A DNA stretch of 38,861 nt from CAVXDP01 sp964562925 (GTDB lineage: Archaea > Thermoproteota > Bathyarchaeia > 40CM-2-53-6 > CAVXDP01), in contig CAZLVF010000013.1 in NCBI GenBank assembly GCA_964562925.1, positions 1 to 38,861 of the forward strand, read 5' to 3'. The notes beneath the pieces were generated by a model, which was given only the letters and a program-made list of their open reading frames with translations, was not told where the DNA came from and did no database searches. Positions within the stretch are counted from its first letter, which is position 1; the number at the start of each line of letters is the position of its first letter. Positions 24,308 through 33,864 of this stretch are shown here, one piece after another. The translations under genes were made by a program, and so were the position numbers.

Positions 24308-24407
24308 NNNNNNNNNNNNNNNNNNNNNNNNNNNNNNNNNNNNNNNNNNNNNNNNNNNNNNNNNNNNNNNNNNNNNNNNNNNNNNNNNNNNNNNNNNNNN
24401 NNNNNNN
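24308..24407. other. Assembly gap (100 N)
   Basis: Exactly 100 undetermined bases, a usual scaffold placeholder, so the true distance is unknown. The C-termini of two convergent genes, the HAD hydrolase and ilvE, are lost in it. Confidence 0.99.
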
Positions 24408-25123
24408 GCTATATTCTGCTCACTAACATCGTATCCTTGATCCCTTGCTATCTGAATCGCTGACGCCCTAGTTATTCCTTCAAGGATCGATGTTGAAATA
24501 GGCGGCGTGAAGATCTTTCCGTTCTTGATCATGAAGATGTTCTCGCCAGATCCCTCTCCAAGGGATCCTGCAACGTCCAGTAGTATCGCCTCATCAAAAC
24601 CGTTTAGAACCGCTTCCATTTTTGCAAGGCATGAATTGATATATGACCCGCAAGCCTTAGCAGATGAAGGCAGAGAAACATCTGGTATTCTTCTCCACGA
24701 GGCCGTGCAGACCTTGACGCCTCCCTTATCCAAATATGGAGTTGTCGGAAACGTGCATATCGCAACCTGAACCGGAGACCCTAGCGGGTTAAGGCCAAAC
24801 TCTCCTAACCCGCGAAAGACTATTGGTCGGATGTAAGAGGGTTCGCGCAACTCATTCTTGCGCAGAAGTTCCAGGGTTGCGTTGCAGAGTTGGTCTAGAC
24901 TGTAGCCAACGTCCATCATGTATATCTTAGCCGAGTTCAATAGCCGCTGATAGTGATCTCTGAGCCTGAATACGCTCAAGTTTCCATGTGTGGGGTACGC
25001 TCTTATCCCCTCAAAGACGCCCGTTCCATAGTGCAGGCAATGTGTCATAATATGGACATGTGCCTCATTCCATTTGACGAACTTTCCATCCATCCAAATG
25101 AAGTCAACGGGCTTGATCTGCAT
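24408..25123 (-). CDS. ilvE: Branched-chain amino acid aminotransferase (3' end in the gap)
   Basis: This class IV PLP aminotransferase makes valine, leucine and isoleucine from their 2-oxoacids. About 238 residues are visible. FIWMDGKFVKWNEAHVHIMT, HCLHYGTGVFEGIRAYPT, PSYIRPIVFRGLG and the loop EAILLDVAGSLGEGSGENIF are typical. The Schiff-base Lys is in CGSYINSCLAK (family KASGNY region: SSAKACGSYINS). About 50-60 C-terminal residues are missing. The start is ATG at 25123, with a minus-strand TATA-like CCTTATAG at 25164-25171. Confidence 0.9.
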
Positions 25124-25274
25124 CGAAACTGCACCTTGACTGCCGAATCAGGGAATTTGAACGCTATAAGGGTGTTGGCGAAGGGTTTTCACGTCTATTC
25201 ATCATAGCAGACGAATCCCTTTTTCAAAGAAGCGTGCCAATCGGCAACTGTGAAATTAAAGCTGAACGGGGAAT

Positions 25275-25284
25275 CCTTTTAACC
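25275..25284 (+). promoter_or_regulatory. TATA element of the class I aminotransferase gene
   Basis: CCTTTTAACC predicts a start of transcription near 25305. That lies after the in-frame TTG at 25289 and so supports ATG 25322 as the real start. Confidence 0.5.
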
Positions 25285-25321
25285 GCTTTTGCCACTACTG
25301 GGCCTTATTCGGTTGTTAGAC

Positions 25322-26518
25322 ATGAAGATCCAAGCTTCTAGACGGACGCGGGGCGTTGAATACGCGATAAGGGATATCGTGGAAGAAGCAAGTGAACTGG
25401 AGCGATGTGGAAAAAAGGTCATCTACTTGAATACCGGCGACCCTGTCAGATATGGTTTCCAGACTCCCCTGCACATTAGACGCGCCTTAGAGAAAGCTGT
25501 CACCAACGGGTTCAACTACTATTCTTCATCGGAGGGTCTGAAGGAACTCAGAGAGGCTATAGCTGAAAAAGAAAAGCGCGTGAACATGGTTGAACTCGAC
25601 CCGGCTAATGTCATAGTAACGACCGGGATAACAGAAGGCATACTCCTCTTGATAAGCGCAATCGTGAATCCTGGAGATGAAGTGTTGATGCCCGGACCAT
25701 GCTATCCAGCTTACATCGCTTACACAACATTCTTTGAAGGTAAGGCTGTAACGTATCGCACGATCGAAGATAGAGGGTGGGCTCCAGATCTCTCCAACCT
25801 AGAAGAGAAGATATCCGAACGTACACGGCTCATACTCATCATTAACCCCAGCAACCCTTGTGGATCCGTCTACTCGCAAGACGATCTGGAAAAGATCTTA
25901 GAGCTGGCAGCCTCCCATGATATACCGGTCGCTGCCGACGAGGTTTATGACAGAATAATCTTCGACCGCAACTTCACGAGCGTTGGTTCCCTTGCGAAAG
26001 AGGCTCCAATAATCGGCTTGAACGGGTTCTCCAAAACCTATCTGATGACAGGATGGCGCTTGGGATACATCTACTTACACGACCCCTTAGGCAAGCTATC
26101 CAAAGTATGGGAGGGAATCCAGAGGCTGTCACGTACAAGATGTGCGAGCACACCGGCCCAGAAGGCCGGTGTTGAGGCGCTTCGAGGTTCAGAAGAACAC
26201 ATCTCTCAGATGGTATCGAAATTAAAGAAAAGACGTGACTTTGCATGGAAACGGATAAATCAGATTCCAGGACTTGCATCCTCTAAGCCCGAAGGCGCAT
26301 TCTACATCTTCCCTAGAGTGACCATGATCGAAAAGTGGCGAAACGATGAGGAGTTCATAATCGAACTCCTGGAGAAAACCGGGGTACTCTTGGTTCACGG
26401 CTCAGGTTTTGATGCAACATACGGTAAGGATCATTTTAGGGCAGTCTTCCTTCCTGAAGAGAACTTACTGGCAGAAGCCTTTGACCGAATCGACCAATTT
26501 ATGAAGATGTATGCATAA
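25322..26518 (+). CDS. Class I/II pyridoxal-phosphate aminotransferase (alanine/aspartate type)
   Basis: This fold-type I aminotransferase has 398 residues. The PLP Lys lies in LNGFSKTYLMTGWRLGYIY, the cofactor-binding Asp-Tyr in VAADEVYDRIIFD, and the conserved Asn in LIINPSNPCGSVYS. The C-terminal Arg is in the region HFRAVFLPEE. Archaeal relatives act as alanine or aspartate aminotransferases; location beside the branched-chain genes could hint at a role there. ATG 25322 is preferred over TTG 25289 because of the TATA position. Confidence 0.9.
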   Translation: MKIQASRRTRGVEYAIRDIVEEASELERCGKKVIYLNTGDPVRYGFQTPLHIRRALEKAVTNGFNYYSSSEGLKELREAIAEKEKRVNMVELDPANVIVTTGITEGILLLISAIVNPGDEVLMPGPCYPAYIAYTTFFEGKAVTYRTIEDRGWAPDLSNLEEKISERTRLILIINPSNPCGSVYSQDDLEKILELAASHDIPVAADEVYDRIIFDRNFTSVGSLAKEAPIIGLNGFSKTYLMTGWRLGYIYLHDPLGKLSKVWEGIQRLSRTRCASTPAQKAGVEALRGSEEHISQMVSKLKKRRDFAWKRINQIPGLASSKPEGAFYIFPRVTMIEKWRNDEEFIIELLEKTGVLLVHGSGFDATYGKDHFRAVFLPEENLLAEAFDRIDQFMKMYA

Positions 26519-26728
26519 GCCGGTCGAGCCTGCCCAAGGTGCGACTACAAAGCCCGGCATCCAAACATCAGGTCAGATTATGTATCGGCTCTCCCCAGAG
26601 TGCTGGACTCAACCAATATAAAGAGTGAAAGGCTCTAGATAGGGCTCAAACGCAGCTAGGGGAAAGGTTTTTCTGGATCTCCAACATTATACGCCAAACC
26701 CTTTTTCGTAGAGGAGACATACTAATGG

Positions 26729-28459
26729 GTGACCGTGAAATCCGGAACGCAACCGGTTTTGCCTGTTGAACCTAGCGGTTTCTGCGGTTCTTTAGGTACA
26801 CAGACAGCAAAGCCTCACTTCAAATCTGTTCTGAAAGGCATGCCAGAATCCGTGAAGCTTTCTGTGCCAAGATTCTATGATACGACGTTGCGCGATGGGA
26901 ACCAGGCTATAGGCGTTAACTTCTCGGTTGATGACAAGATCAAGATCGCTAGGAGACTGAGCGACTTCGGCATCGACTACATCGAGGGTGGATGGCCGAA
27001 CATCACAAGTCCTGCCGAGATCGAGTTTTTCAGGAGGATAAAAAATGAGCAGATATCCTCAGCGATCGCAGTCTTCGGGATAACTAGGAAACCTGACCTG
27101 AAGCCTGAGGACGATCGGAACTTGAGGACTCTGCTGTCGGCTGGAGCCGACTATGTTACTCTCATGGGAAAGGCTTGGACTCTTCACGTCGAGAAGGTTC
27201 TTGGGACAAGTCTCAGAAGGAACTTGCAGATGGTATCCGACTCGACAGGCTATCTATACGGAAATGGGTGCAATGTGATCTTCGATGCTGAACACTTCTA
27301 TGATGGCTACAAGGAGAACCCAAGCTACGCCATCAATATTGTTGCTTCGGCTGAGGAGGCTGGTGCGAGGGAGATTGTTCTATGCGACACCAGAGGCGGC
27401 ACCACGCCCACAGAAATATATGAGATAACAAGGGACGTCAAACGTGAGATTTCAAAACCGATCGGGATCCACGCTCACAACGATAGAGGTCTCGCCACCG
27501 TAAACTCGCTCTTTGCCTTGATGGCAGGAGCTGAACACGTTCAGGGAACTATAAACGGTCTGGGCGAGAGATGTGGAAATGCAAACCTCATAGAGGTTAT
27601 TGGAAACCTGGCTATTACGTATGGCGTGAACACCGGTGTAGACATTTCGAAGCTAAGTGAACTCTCATCCTACGTGTACGAGATTTCGAACGTCCGAAGA
27701 AACAACTACCAGCCCTTTGTCGGAAGGTTCGCTTTCGCACATAAAGGAGGTATCCACGGCCACGCGGTTCTAAAATGTCCTGAAGCCTATGAGAGCTTCG
27801 ATCCGACCCTTGTAGGGAATACTAGGTCGATCGCGGTTTCAAGCCAGACAGGGTTGGCTAACATAGTCGAGAAGGCCAAGGAGTTCGGCTTCAACCTGAA
27901 GAAAGGTTCCTCCGCGGCAACGAGAATCCTCCGTGAGGTCAAGGAAAAAGAAGCGCAGGGCTATCACTACGAGAACGCTGGAGCCAGCTTGAACTTGTTG
28001 TATGCAAGAGCTCTTGGAGTAGATCTGAAATACTTTGACCTATTGAACTGGAGAGCTTTCGTTCTTGGCGACGGCCGTAGAGTCTCGGCAGAGAGTACTG
28101 TCAAGCTCAAGATGGGAAGCCAAGCGCTCATAGCTGCGGCCGAGGGAAACGGGCCGGTGAACGCCTTCGATATCGCGTTGAAGCGTGCGCTCAAGACTCA
28201 GCATCCAGAACTCTCGAAGGTAAGGCTTGTTGGCTACAGGGTACGAGAGATTAATGTGGAAAAAGGAACCGCAGCGGCTGTTCAGGTCTTTGCAGAGTTC
28301 AAAGCCAACACCAAGAGATGGTCGACTATAGGGGTATCACCGAACATCCTGAAAGCCAGTGAGGAAGCGCTCATAGACGGTTACCTCTACTACCTCCACA
28401 AGATTAGGGGGTCTGAGGGATCGGCAGAAAACCCTTCAGTCTCAGTCAGAAAATCATGA
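26729..28459 (+). CDS. cimA: Citramalate synthase / 2-isopropylmalate synthase family
   Basis: The 576-residue protein joins an acetyl-CoA-dependent condensing TIM barrel to a C-terminal LeuA-type regulatory domain. RFYDTTLRDGNQAIGVNFSV opens the barrel (about residue 47), IDYIEGGWPN and TLMGKAWTLHV follow, and GIHAHNDRGLATVNS holds the metal-binding HxH. NGLGERCGNANLIEV completes the site. The regulatory domain spans about 430-560 (VRLVGYRVREINVEKGTAAA). The IEGGWPN form is typical of the bacterial-type (R)-citramalate synthases, giving 2-oxobutyrate for isoleucine with LeuCD. 2-Isopropylmalate synthase is the alternative. The start is GTG 26729 or 26735, after GAGGAGAC. Confidence 0.82.
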   Translation: MTVKSGTQPVLPVEPSGFCGSLGTQTAKPHFKSVLKGMPESVKLSVPRFYDTTLRDGNQAIGVNFSVDDKIKIARRLSDFGIDYIEGGWPNITSPAEIEFFRRIKNEQISSAIAVFGITRKPDLKPEDDRNLRTLLSAGADYVTLMGKAWTLHVEKVLGTSLRRNLQMVSDSTGYLYGNGCNVIFDAEHFYDGYKENPSYAINIVASAEEAGAREIVLCDTRGGTTPTEIYEITRDVKREISKPIGIHAHNDRGLATVNSLFALMAGAEHVQGTINGLGERCGNANLIEVIGNLAITYGVNTGVDISKLSELSSYVYEISNVRRNNYQPFVGRFAFAHKGGIHGHAVLKCPEAYESFDPTLVGNTRSIAVSSQTGLANIVEKAKEFGFNLKKGSSAATRILREVKEKEAQGYHYENAGASLNLLYARALGVDLKYFDLLNWRAFVLGDGRRVSAESTVKLKMGSQALIAAAEGNGPVNAFDIALKRALKTQHPELSKVRLVGYRVREINVEKGTAAAVQVFAEFKANTKRWSTIGVSPNILKASEEALIDGYLYYLHKIRGSEGSAENPSVSVRKS

Positions 28460-28463
28460 AATG

Positions 28464-28970
28464 TCAGCTCGGCCTAGTGGAGTCGACCTGTTTTTTCAGA
28501 TATGGAACCAAGCCGCCTTCAAGCAGCAACTTCACAATGAAGTTCGGTAGCGGCGTAGCCTTCAGCTTCAAACCCTTTGTCAGGTCGGCAACCTCTCCCG
28601 TTTCAACGTCAACCTTCAGATGATCTCCTTCATCGATCCTCTCATGAGCATCGGCGCATTCGATCGCGGCTAACCCAACGTTTATCGCGTTTCTGTAGAA
28701 GATTCGGGCGAAAGAACTTGCGATGATGCAGCGGACGCCAGAGGACTTTAGCGCAACGGGTGCGTGTTCTCTACTGGATCCGCAGCCAAAATTGTCGCCG
28801 ACGACTAGTACGACGCCATCTATGGCCTTCTCAGCGAATCCTGCGTCCAGCCCCTCTAGAGCATGCTTGCCCATTTCTTCTGGGTCCGTAAGGACTAGGT
28901 ACTTCCCTGGAAAGATGACATCTGTATCTACGTCGTCGCCAAACTTGACCGCCTTACCTTCGATTATCAT
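28464..28970 (-). CDS. leuD: 3-isopropylmalate/citramalate dehydratase, small subunit
   Basis: This is the swivel subunit of the isomerase (168 residues from ATG 28970; the frame is open to a GTG at 28982). GKAVKFGDDVDTDVIFPGKY opens the protein, GDNFGCGSSREHAPVALKSS is the substrate-contacting YLRT-region equivalent of the family, and RIFYRNAINVGLAAIE follows. The ATG lies one base after the leuC stop. It is the last gene of the ilvBNC-leuCD operon and is convergent with cimA. Confidence 0.95.
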   Translation of the reverse strand: MIIEGKAVKFGDDVDTDVIFPGKYLVLTDPEEMGKHALEGLDAGFAEKAIDGVVLVVGDNFGCGSSREHAPVALKSSGVRCIIASSFARIFYRNAINVGLAAIECADAHERIDEGDHLKVDVETGEVADLTKGLKLKATPLPNFIVKLLLEGGLVPYLKKQVDSTRPS

Positions 28971-28971
28971 T

Positions 28972-30234
28972 CTACTTCCCACCTAGAGATGTTGGGTCCG
29001 TAATTCTTCCTTCTATGGCTGAGGCTATAGTCGTCGCAGGCGATGCCAAGTATACTTTGGCTTCGGGGCTTCCCATTCTTCCTGTGAAGTTTCGGTTCGC
29101 GGTGCTTATGCAGACTTCTCCAGAAGCAAGGATCCCCATGTGGCCGCCTAGGCAGGGTCCGCAGTTCGGGTTTCCAACAGCGGCTCCTGCACGAACAAAG
29201 GTCTCAATCAGCCCTTCCTTTAGACATTCGAGGTAAACCTTCTGAGACGCTGGGATTATTATGGTCCTGACTCCTTGCTTGATCTTTCTTCCTTCGAGAA
29301 TCTTTGCTACGATCCTCATGTCCTCGATGCGCCCGTTTGTGCATGAGCCTATGAATGCCTGATCGATCGAAACGTCTCCAAGCTCGGATGCCGCGCGTAC
29401 GTTGTCGACTGAAGGTGGGCAGGCTACTTGAGGTGGAAGGTCACCTGCGTCCACGTCTATTCGTTTCTCATAAGTTGCATCGGGATCGCTCTTTAGAGGT
29501 GTGAAGTTCTCGTCGGTGCGTTCTCTCACGTAGTTAATCGTCTTCTCATCCGGTTCGATTATCCCAGCTTTCGCTCCAGCCTCCACCGCCATATTACACA
29601 TCGTGAGACGACCATCAACGCTCATATCTGAGATCGTCTCTCCTCCGAACTCTATTCCTTTGTATGTGGCGCCGCCGGATCCCAGTATCGAGATTATCTT
29701 GAGGATGAGGTCCTTGGCGGAGACATAGTTCTGAAACCTTCCCTTCACGTCGACCTTGATCACTCTTGGTACCCTGAACCAAAGCGAGCCCTTGACGAAG
29801 ACAGCCGCCATCTCGGTCGAGCCTATCCCCGTTGCGAACGCGCCTAACGCGCCGTACTCGCATGTGTGTGAGTCAGCTCCTACAATCACCTCTCCCGGTC
29901 TAACGAGGCCTTCTTCGGGCATGACTTGGTGGCATACGCCTCCGCTGCCGACATCGAAGAGGCGTGTTATCCCCTGTTCCTTCACGAAATCTCTCATAGT
30001 CTTATGAAGCTCGGCTGAGGCTATGGAGCTCGCTGGCACAAGATGGTCAAAGATCACCACAACTCTATCTGGGGCCCAGACTCTCGGGCTCCCGACCTCA
30101 TGGAAGGCTTTTACAGTTAAAGGTCCCGTGAGGTCGTGAACCATTGCGACGTCGATTCGAGCTTCAACGATCTCGTTAGGCTTTACAGCGTCTCTCGACG
30201 AGGCTTTGGCAAGTACCTTTTCAATCAGGTTCAA
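28972..30234 (-). CDS. leuC: 3-isopropylmalate/citramalate dehydratase, large subunit
   Basis: The protein has 420 residues, the archaeal length. The 4Fe-4S cluster ligands are visible in AFIGSCTNGRIEDMR and GNPNCGPCLGGHMG. VIFDHLVPASS, HQVMPEEGLVRPGEVIVGAD and SHTCEYGALGAFATGIGSTE are also conserved. With LeuD it isomerises isopropylmalate, and probably citramalate in the pathway suggested by cimA. The start is TTG 30234, 16 bp after ilvC. Confidence 0.96.
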   Translation of the reverse strand: MNLIEKVLAKASSRDAVKPNEIVEARIDVAMVHDLTGPLTVKAFHEVGSPRVWAPDRVVVIFDHLVPASSIASAELHKTMRDFVKEQGITRLFDVGSGGVCHQVMPEEGLVRPGEVIVGADSHTCEYGALGAFATGIGSTEMAAVFVKGSLWFRVPRVIKVDVKGRFQNYVSAKDLILKIISILGSGGATYKGIEFGGETISDMSVDGRLTMCNMAVEAGAKAGIIEPDEKTINYVRERTDENFTPLKSDPDATYEKRIDVDAGDLPPQVACPPSVDNVRAASELGDVSIDQAFIGSCTNGRIEDMRIVAKILEGRKIKQGVRTIIIPASQKVYLECLKEGLIETFVRAGAAVGNPNCGPCLGGHMGILASGEVCISTANRNFTGRMGSPEAKVYLASPATTIASAIEGRITDPTSLGGK

Positions 30235-30250
30235 AGTCTCTTTCGGCTCT

Positions 30251-31234
30251 TCACCGTTCCAGGCCGGACATCATTCTGATCTGTTTTCCAACCTTCTCGA
30301 GCGGGTGGTTCTCCAACTCTCCTATCATACGGTCAAGCGGGTTTTGCTGTGAGGTTTTTATCCACTCTTTTGCGAAGCTTCCGTCCTGGACCATTTTCAC
30401 AACTTTTCGCATATTCTCTTTCACGTGATCATCGATTACCTTTGGTCCAACAGTCATCCCGCCATACTTCGCGGTGTCTGATACCCCTCGAAGCATGCCT
30501 ATGAGTCCACGTTGGTAGATCAGATCCATGATCAGTTTGGCTTCATTACACGCTTCGAAGTAGGCGAGCTCGGGTTGGTATCCGGCTTCGACTAGGACCT
30601 CGAACCCATTCTTTATCAGTTCGAGTAGTCCACCTACGAGAACCGTCTGCTCGCCGATCAGGTCGCTCTCTGTCTCTTCTTTGAAGGTTGTTTCTAGGAC
30701 GCCGGCTCTTGTGCATCCGATAGCCTTGCACATCGATAGGGCTGTGTTCAGGGCGTGGCCTGAAGCGTCTTTAGCGACGGCTACCAGAGCTGGAACGCCG
30801 AAATTCTCAAGGTATGTCTCTCGAAGCCTAGCGCCTGGGCTCTTAGGTGCAACCATCACAACATCCACATTCGGGGGTGGGATGATCTGTTTGAAGTGTA
30901 TGTTGAATCCATGGGCGAACCCCAAGGTTTTTCCTCTTCCCATATGCTTGGCGATCTCGGACTTGTAGAGTGAAGACTGCTCCATGTCCGGTACCAGCAT
31001 ATGTACCACATCACCCTCTTGGGCGGCTTGTGATACAATCAGGGGTGCAAAGCCATCCTCCTCGGCGCGTTTCCAAGAGTTTCCACCATGCCTCAGTCCA
31101 ATCACGATCTCTATGCCCGAGTCTCTCATGTTGAGAGCTTGCGCCCGTCCTTGGATGCCGTAACCGATTACGGCTACAACCTTATCACGTAAGCCTTCAA
31201 GCGTTGTATCCTTGTCTAGGTATACATTCACCAT
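30251..31234 (-). CDS. ilvC: Ketol-acid reductoisomerase
   Basis: This class I enzyme has 327 residues. The Rossmann motif is VIGYGIQGRAQALNMRDSG. The cofactor loop GLRHGGNSWKRAEEDG retains Arg and Ser, as in NADPH users. FAHGFNIHF, VVMVAPKSPGARLRETYLEN and the C-terminal knotted domain (EESDLIGEQTVLVGG-type segment, ETESDLIGEQTVLVGG) carry the acidic magnesium ligands. The ATG at 31234 overlaps ilvN by 7 bp. It converts acetolactate and acetohydroxybutyrate to the dihydroxyacids for IlvD. Confidence 0.97.
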   Translation of the reverse strand: MVNVYLDKDTTLEGLRDKVVAVIGYGIQGRAQALNMRDSGIEIVIGLRHGGNSWKRAEEDGFAPLIVSQAAQEGDVVHMLVPDMEQSSLYKSEIAKHMGRGKTLGFAHGFNIHFKQIIPPPNVDVVMVAPKSPGARLRETYLENFGVPALVAVAKDASGHALNTALSMCKAIGCTRAGVLETTFKEETESDLIGEQTVLVGGLLELIKNGFEVLVEAGYQPELAYFEACNEAKLIMDLIYQRGLIGMLRGVSDTAKYGGMTVGPKVIDDHVKENMRKVVKMVQDGSFAKEWIKTSQQNPLDRMIGELENHPLEKVGKQIRMMSGLER

Positions 31235-31752
31235 ATTCCCTCACCTTTGTCTTCGACAGCTATCGATTCTGAACCTCTTGAGAGCGCTGTAATGCCTGTC
31301 CTTGATATTTCAAGTATTCCAAAACGTGATGTCAGGTTGATGAACGCGCTCATCTTATCCGGCGTTCCGGTGATCTCTACAATGACCGATCCCGTGGAGA
31401 CATCGATTATCCTGCCTCTAAAGATGTTCGTGTAATCCATTATGGTGGACCGATCCTCTGGTGAACTGACCTTCAGTTTGACCAAGGCGAGCTCTCTCTT
31501 CACTGTTTTTTCAGGGTCAAGCATGGCCACGTTGATCACGTCGATGAGTTTGCCCAACTGTTTCACCAGTTGCTCCGCAGTAGCTTCATCCCCTCTAATC
31601 GTTATCGTCATCCTGGCTAGGTCGCGATGCTCGGTCTCTCCTACGGATAGGCTCTCGATGTTGAAGCCTCGTCTACTGAACATGTTTGCGATCTTATGTA
31701 GTACACCGGGCTTATGTTCAACGATTGTCGATATCAGAAAATTCCTCTCTAT
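31228..31752 (-). CDS. ilvN: Acetolactate synthase, regulatory small subunit (apparent ATA start)
   Basis: This ACT-domain subunit gives valine feedback to IlvB. The first ATG (31683) would begin inside the ACT domain (MFSRRGFNIESLSVGETE). The same frame continues upstream with FLISTIVEHKPGVLHKIAN, clearly the missing first strand and helix. The family usually begins M-E-R-x. Here the codons are ATA GAG AGG AAT, with the ATA at 31752-31750, two bases after the ilvB stop; there is no ATG, GTG or TTG. From the ATA the protein has 174 residues, a normal length. Either ATA is used or a base is wrong. Confidence 0.88.
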   Translation of the reverse strand: MERNFLISTIVEHKPGVLHKIANMFSRRGFNIESLSVGETEHRDLARMTITIRGDEATAEQLVKQLGKLIDVINVAMLDPEKTVKRELALVKLKVSSPEDRSTIMDYTNIFRGRIIDVSTGSVIVEITGTPDKMSAFINLTSRFGILEISRTGITALSRGSESIAVEDKGEGIW

Positions 31753-31753
31753 G

Positions 31754-33439
31754 CTACGCCACCCCCATTATACTCGAGAGACCCCGCCCCGGCGGAACCA
31801 TAGGGAGCACATCCTCTTCAGGTGAAATTGGAACATCTATCACCGTGGTAACATCGTTCTTCAAAGCGGTCTTAACAGCATGTTCGAATTCATCGGTAGA
31901 TCCTACACGAACGCCCTCTGCGCCGTAGGCCTCCGCAAGCTTCACGAGGTCAGGCACCCTCCTCAGCTCGACAGCTGAATATCTCCTGTTGTAGAAGAAC
32001 CTCTGCCACTGGGCCACCATCCCAAGCACAGAATTGTTCAGCACAACCACTGTTACTGGGATCTTTTCAACTATCGATGTTCCGAGCGAGTTCTCTGTCA
32101 TCATAAAGCTTCCGTCGCCGGCTATATCAACAACTGGGACATCTGGCTTTGCGACTTTTGCTCCTAATGACGCTGGGAAGCCGAAGCCCATCGTTCCCAA
32201 ACCTCCAGAACTGATGAAGGTTCTTGGGTGATAGGATTTGAAGTAGAGACCTGCCCACATCTGGTTCTGGCCTACCTCTGTTGTTACAATCGCGTTTCGC
32301 GGCAACAGCTTCCTCAACACCTTTAAGATCGGTCGGGGTGACAGTCCTTTCTCATCGGCTTCAGAATGCTCTTCAAGCTCTTGTCCGATCAGCCTTATCC
32401 TTTCGATCCAGTCCTCTCTCTCCCTTTTCGAAATCTCTTCAGAAAGAGACTTCAGTAGCATATTCAATGTCTGATCTGCATCGCCTATGACAGCTACGTC
32501 TGCGATACGATTCTTTCCTATCTCTGCAGCGTCTATATCCGCGTGGATAATCTTCGTCTCTGAACAGAACTCGTCGATGTTTCCAGTAGTTCTATCTGAA
32601 AATCTAACTCCGATGGCAAGGAGAACATCGGCTTCGAGTATCACTCTATTCGCTAGGGGGGTTCCATGCATCCCTACGACTCCGAGGGAGAGAGGATGAT
32701 CCTCTGGGAAGCATCCTTTTCCCATGAATGTTGTGCCGACAGGAGCGGGTAGAAACTCGCTGAGCGTCTGAAGCGACTGGTATGCGCTTGAGACCTTGAT
32801 TCCTCCGCCTGCGAGTATGAAAGGCTTCTCCGCCTCGGCTAGGAGTTTGGCTGACTCTTTTACGCTCTCACTGCCGGGGCGAATGTTAGGTCGATAGCCT
32901 CTGATCTCGACCTTGTCTGGAAAACCAATATTCCCTGTCTGGTTCTGGATGTCCTTTGGGATGTCGATTACAACCGGACCCGGTCGACCGGTCGTCGCTA
33001 TGTAGAACGCCTTCTTGACAGTAGTTGGAATTTCAAGAGCGTTTCTTGGTTGGAAGTTATATTTTGTGATCGGGGTAGTTATGCCGATCGTATCAGCCTC
33101 TTGAAACGCGTCCTTGCCGATGAAGGACGTGGCAACCTGGCCTGTCACCGCGACTATTGGAGACGAGTCCATATAGGCGTTAGCGATGCCTGTAACGAGA
33201 TTTGTCGAGCCTGGCCCAGATGTTGCAAAGCAGACTCCGGCTCTGCCGCTAGCCCTCGCGAAACCATCCGCCATATGGGCGGCCGATTGCTCATGCCGAC
33301 AGAGTATGTGGCGTATATCGAAGTCCACAAGCGCATCATAGATCGGCAGGTTAGCTCCGCCGGGTATACCAAAGATAACCTTAGCTCCCTCTTTCTTCAA
33401 GGCTTCTAGAAGAGCCTTCGCACCTGACATCTCAACCAA
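31754..33439 (-). CDS. ilvB: Acetolactate synthase, catalytic large subunit
   Basis: This ThDP enzyme has 561 residues. The catalytic Glu lies in HILCRHEQSAAHMADGFARA, flavin and central-domain motifs include GVVGMHGTPLANRVI, and the ThDP motif is VDIAGDGSFMMTENSLGTSI with VVVLNNSVLGMVAQWQ. It makes acetolactate and acetohydroxybutyrate. The frame starts at TTG 33439, but ATG 33430 (MSGAKALLEALKKEG) fits the family better. It is the first gene of a tightly packed minus-strand operon ilvB-ilvN-ilvC-leuC-leuD. Confidence 0.96.
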   Translation of the reverse strand: MVEMSGAKALLEALKKEGAKVIFGIPGGANLPIYDALVDFDIRHILCRHEQSAAHMADGFARASGRAGVCFATSGPGSTNLVTGIANAYMDSSPIVAVTGQVATSFIGKDAFQEADTIGITTPITKYNFQPRNALEIPTTVKKAFYIATTGRPGPVVIDIPKDIQNQTGNIGFPDKVEIRGYRPNIRPGSESVKESAKLLAEAEKPFILAGGGIKVSSAYQSLQTLSEFLPAPVGTTFMGKGCFPEDHPLSLGVVGMHGTPLANRVILEADVLLAIGVRFSDRTTGNIDEFCSETKIIHADIDAAEIGKNRIADVAVIGDADQTLNMLLKSLSEEISKREREDWIERIRLIGQELEEHSEADEKGLSPRPILKVLRKLLPRNAIVTTEVGQNQMWAGLYFKSYHPRTFISSGGLGTMGFGFPASLGAKVAKPDVPVVDIAGDGSFMMTENSLGTSIVEKIPVTVVVLNNSVLGMVAQWQRFFYNRRYSAVELRRVPDLVKLAEAYGAEGVRVGSTDEFEHAVKTALKNDVTTVIDVPISPEEDVLPMVPPGRGLSSIMGVA

Positions 33440-33864
33440 TTATATTCGCCTCTAACTAAGAGTTCATGCCCCCGCCTCGACTCTAGCGTCAAAGGTCAGG
33501 AGACTAGACGAGAATTACTACTACAATAGACGATGAGACCTTGTTGGACAATGCAGATGATTCGAATAATTGTTGGAACATGTCAACCACCTGGAAAGTC
33601 CCTGTACACTTCATCGTCTAGAACCGATAAGCTTGTGAAATCTCCTTTTAAGCATGTCGGTCGGAACGGCTCCGTATTTCAAACCTCGCTAAGAACCGGC
33701 CGGTCAAATCAAGCGCCACCAAGTCTGTCTTCTCAAGCGATATTAACGAACACTCTCGTCCGAGCAATGAAAAGAGAGAAAAGAGAATCCGCCTCTATTA
33801 AAGGTCTAAACTTGAGTTCCCTTGCAAGCGTCGATAAGTTTGTTCAGTGTTAAGGTGATTTGAA
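33440..33864. other. Divergent intergenic region ilvB / deiminase-like gene
   Basis: About 425 bp hold the promoters of two divergent operons. GAATATAATT (minus strand, 33438-33447) is TATA-like but lies too close to the ilvB start to be convincing. On the plus strand CTATTAAAGG (about 33795-33804) and the ribosome site AAGGTGATTT (33851-33860) serve the next gene. I see no RNA gene, attenuator or repeat. Confidence 0.4.

Noticed and set aside
33533..33853. 106-residue frame in the ilvB/deiminase spacer
   Set aside because: Ser/Thr/Lys-rich composition with no motif, and it crosses the expected promoters of two operons.
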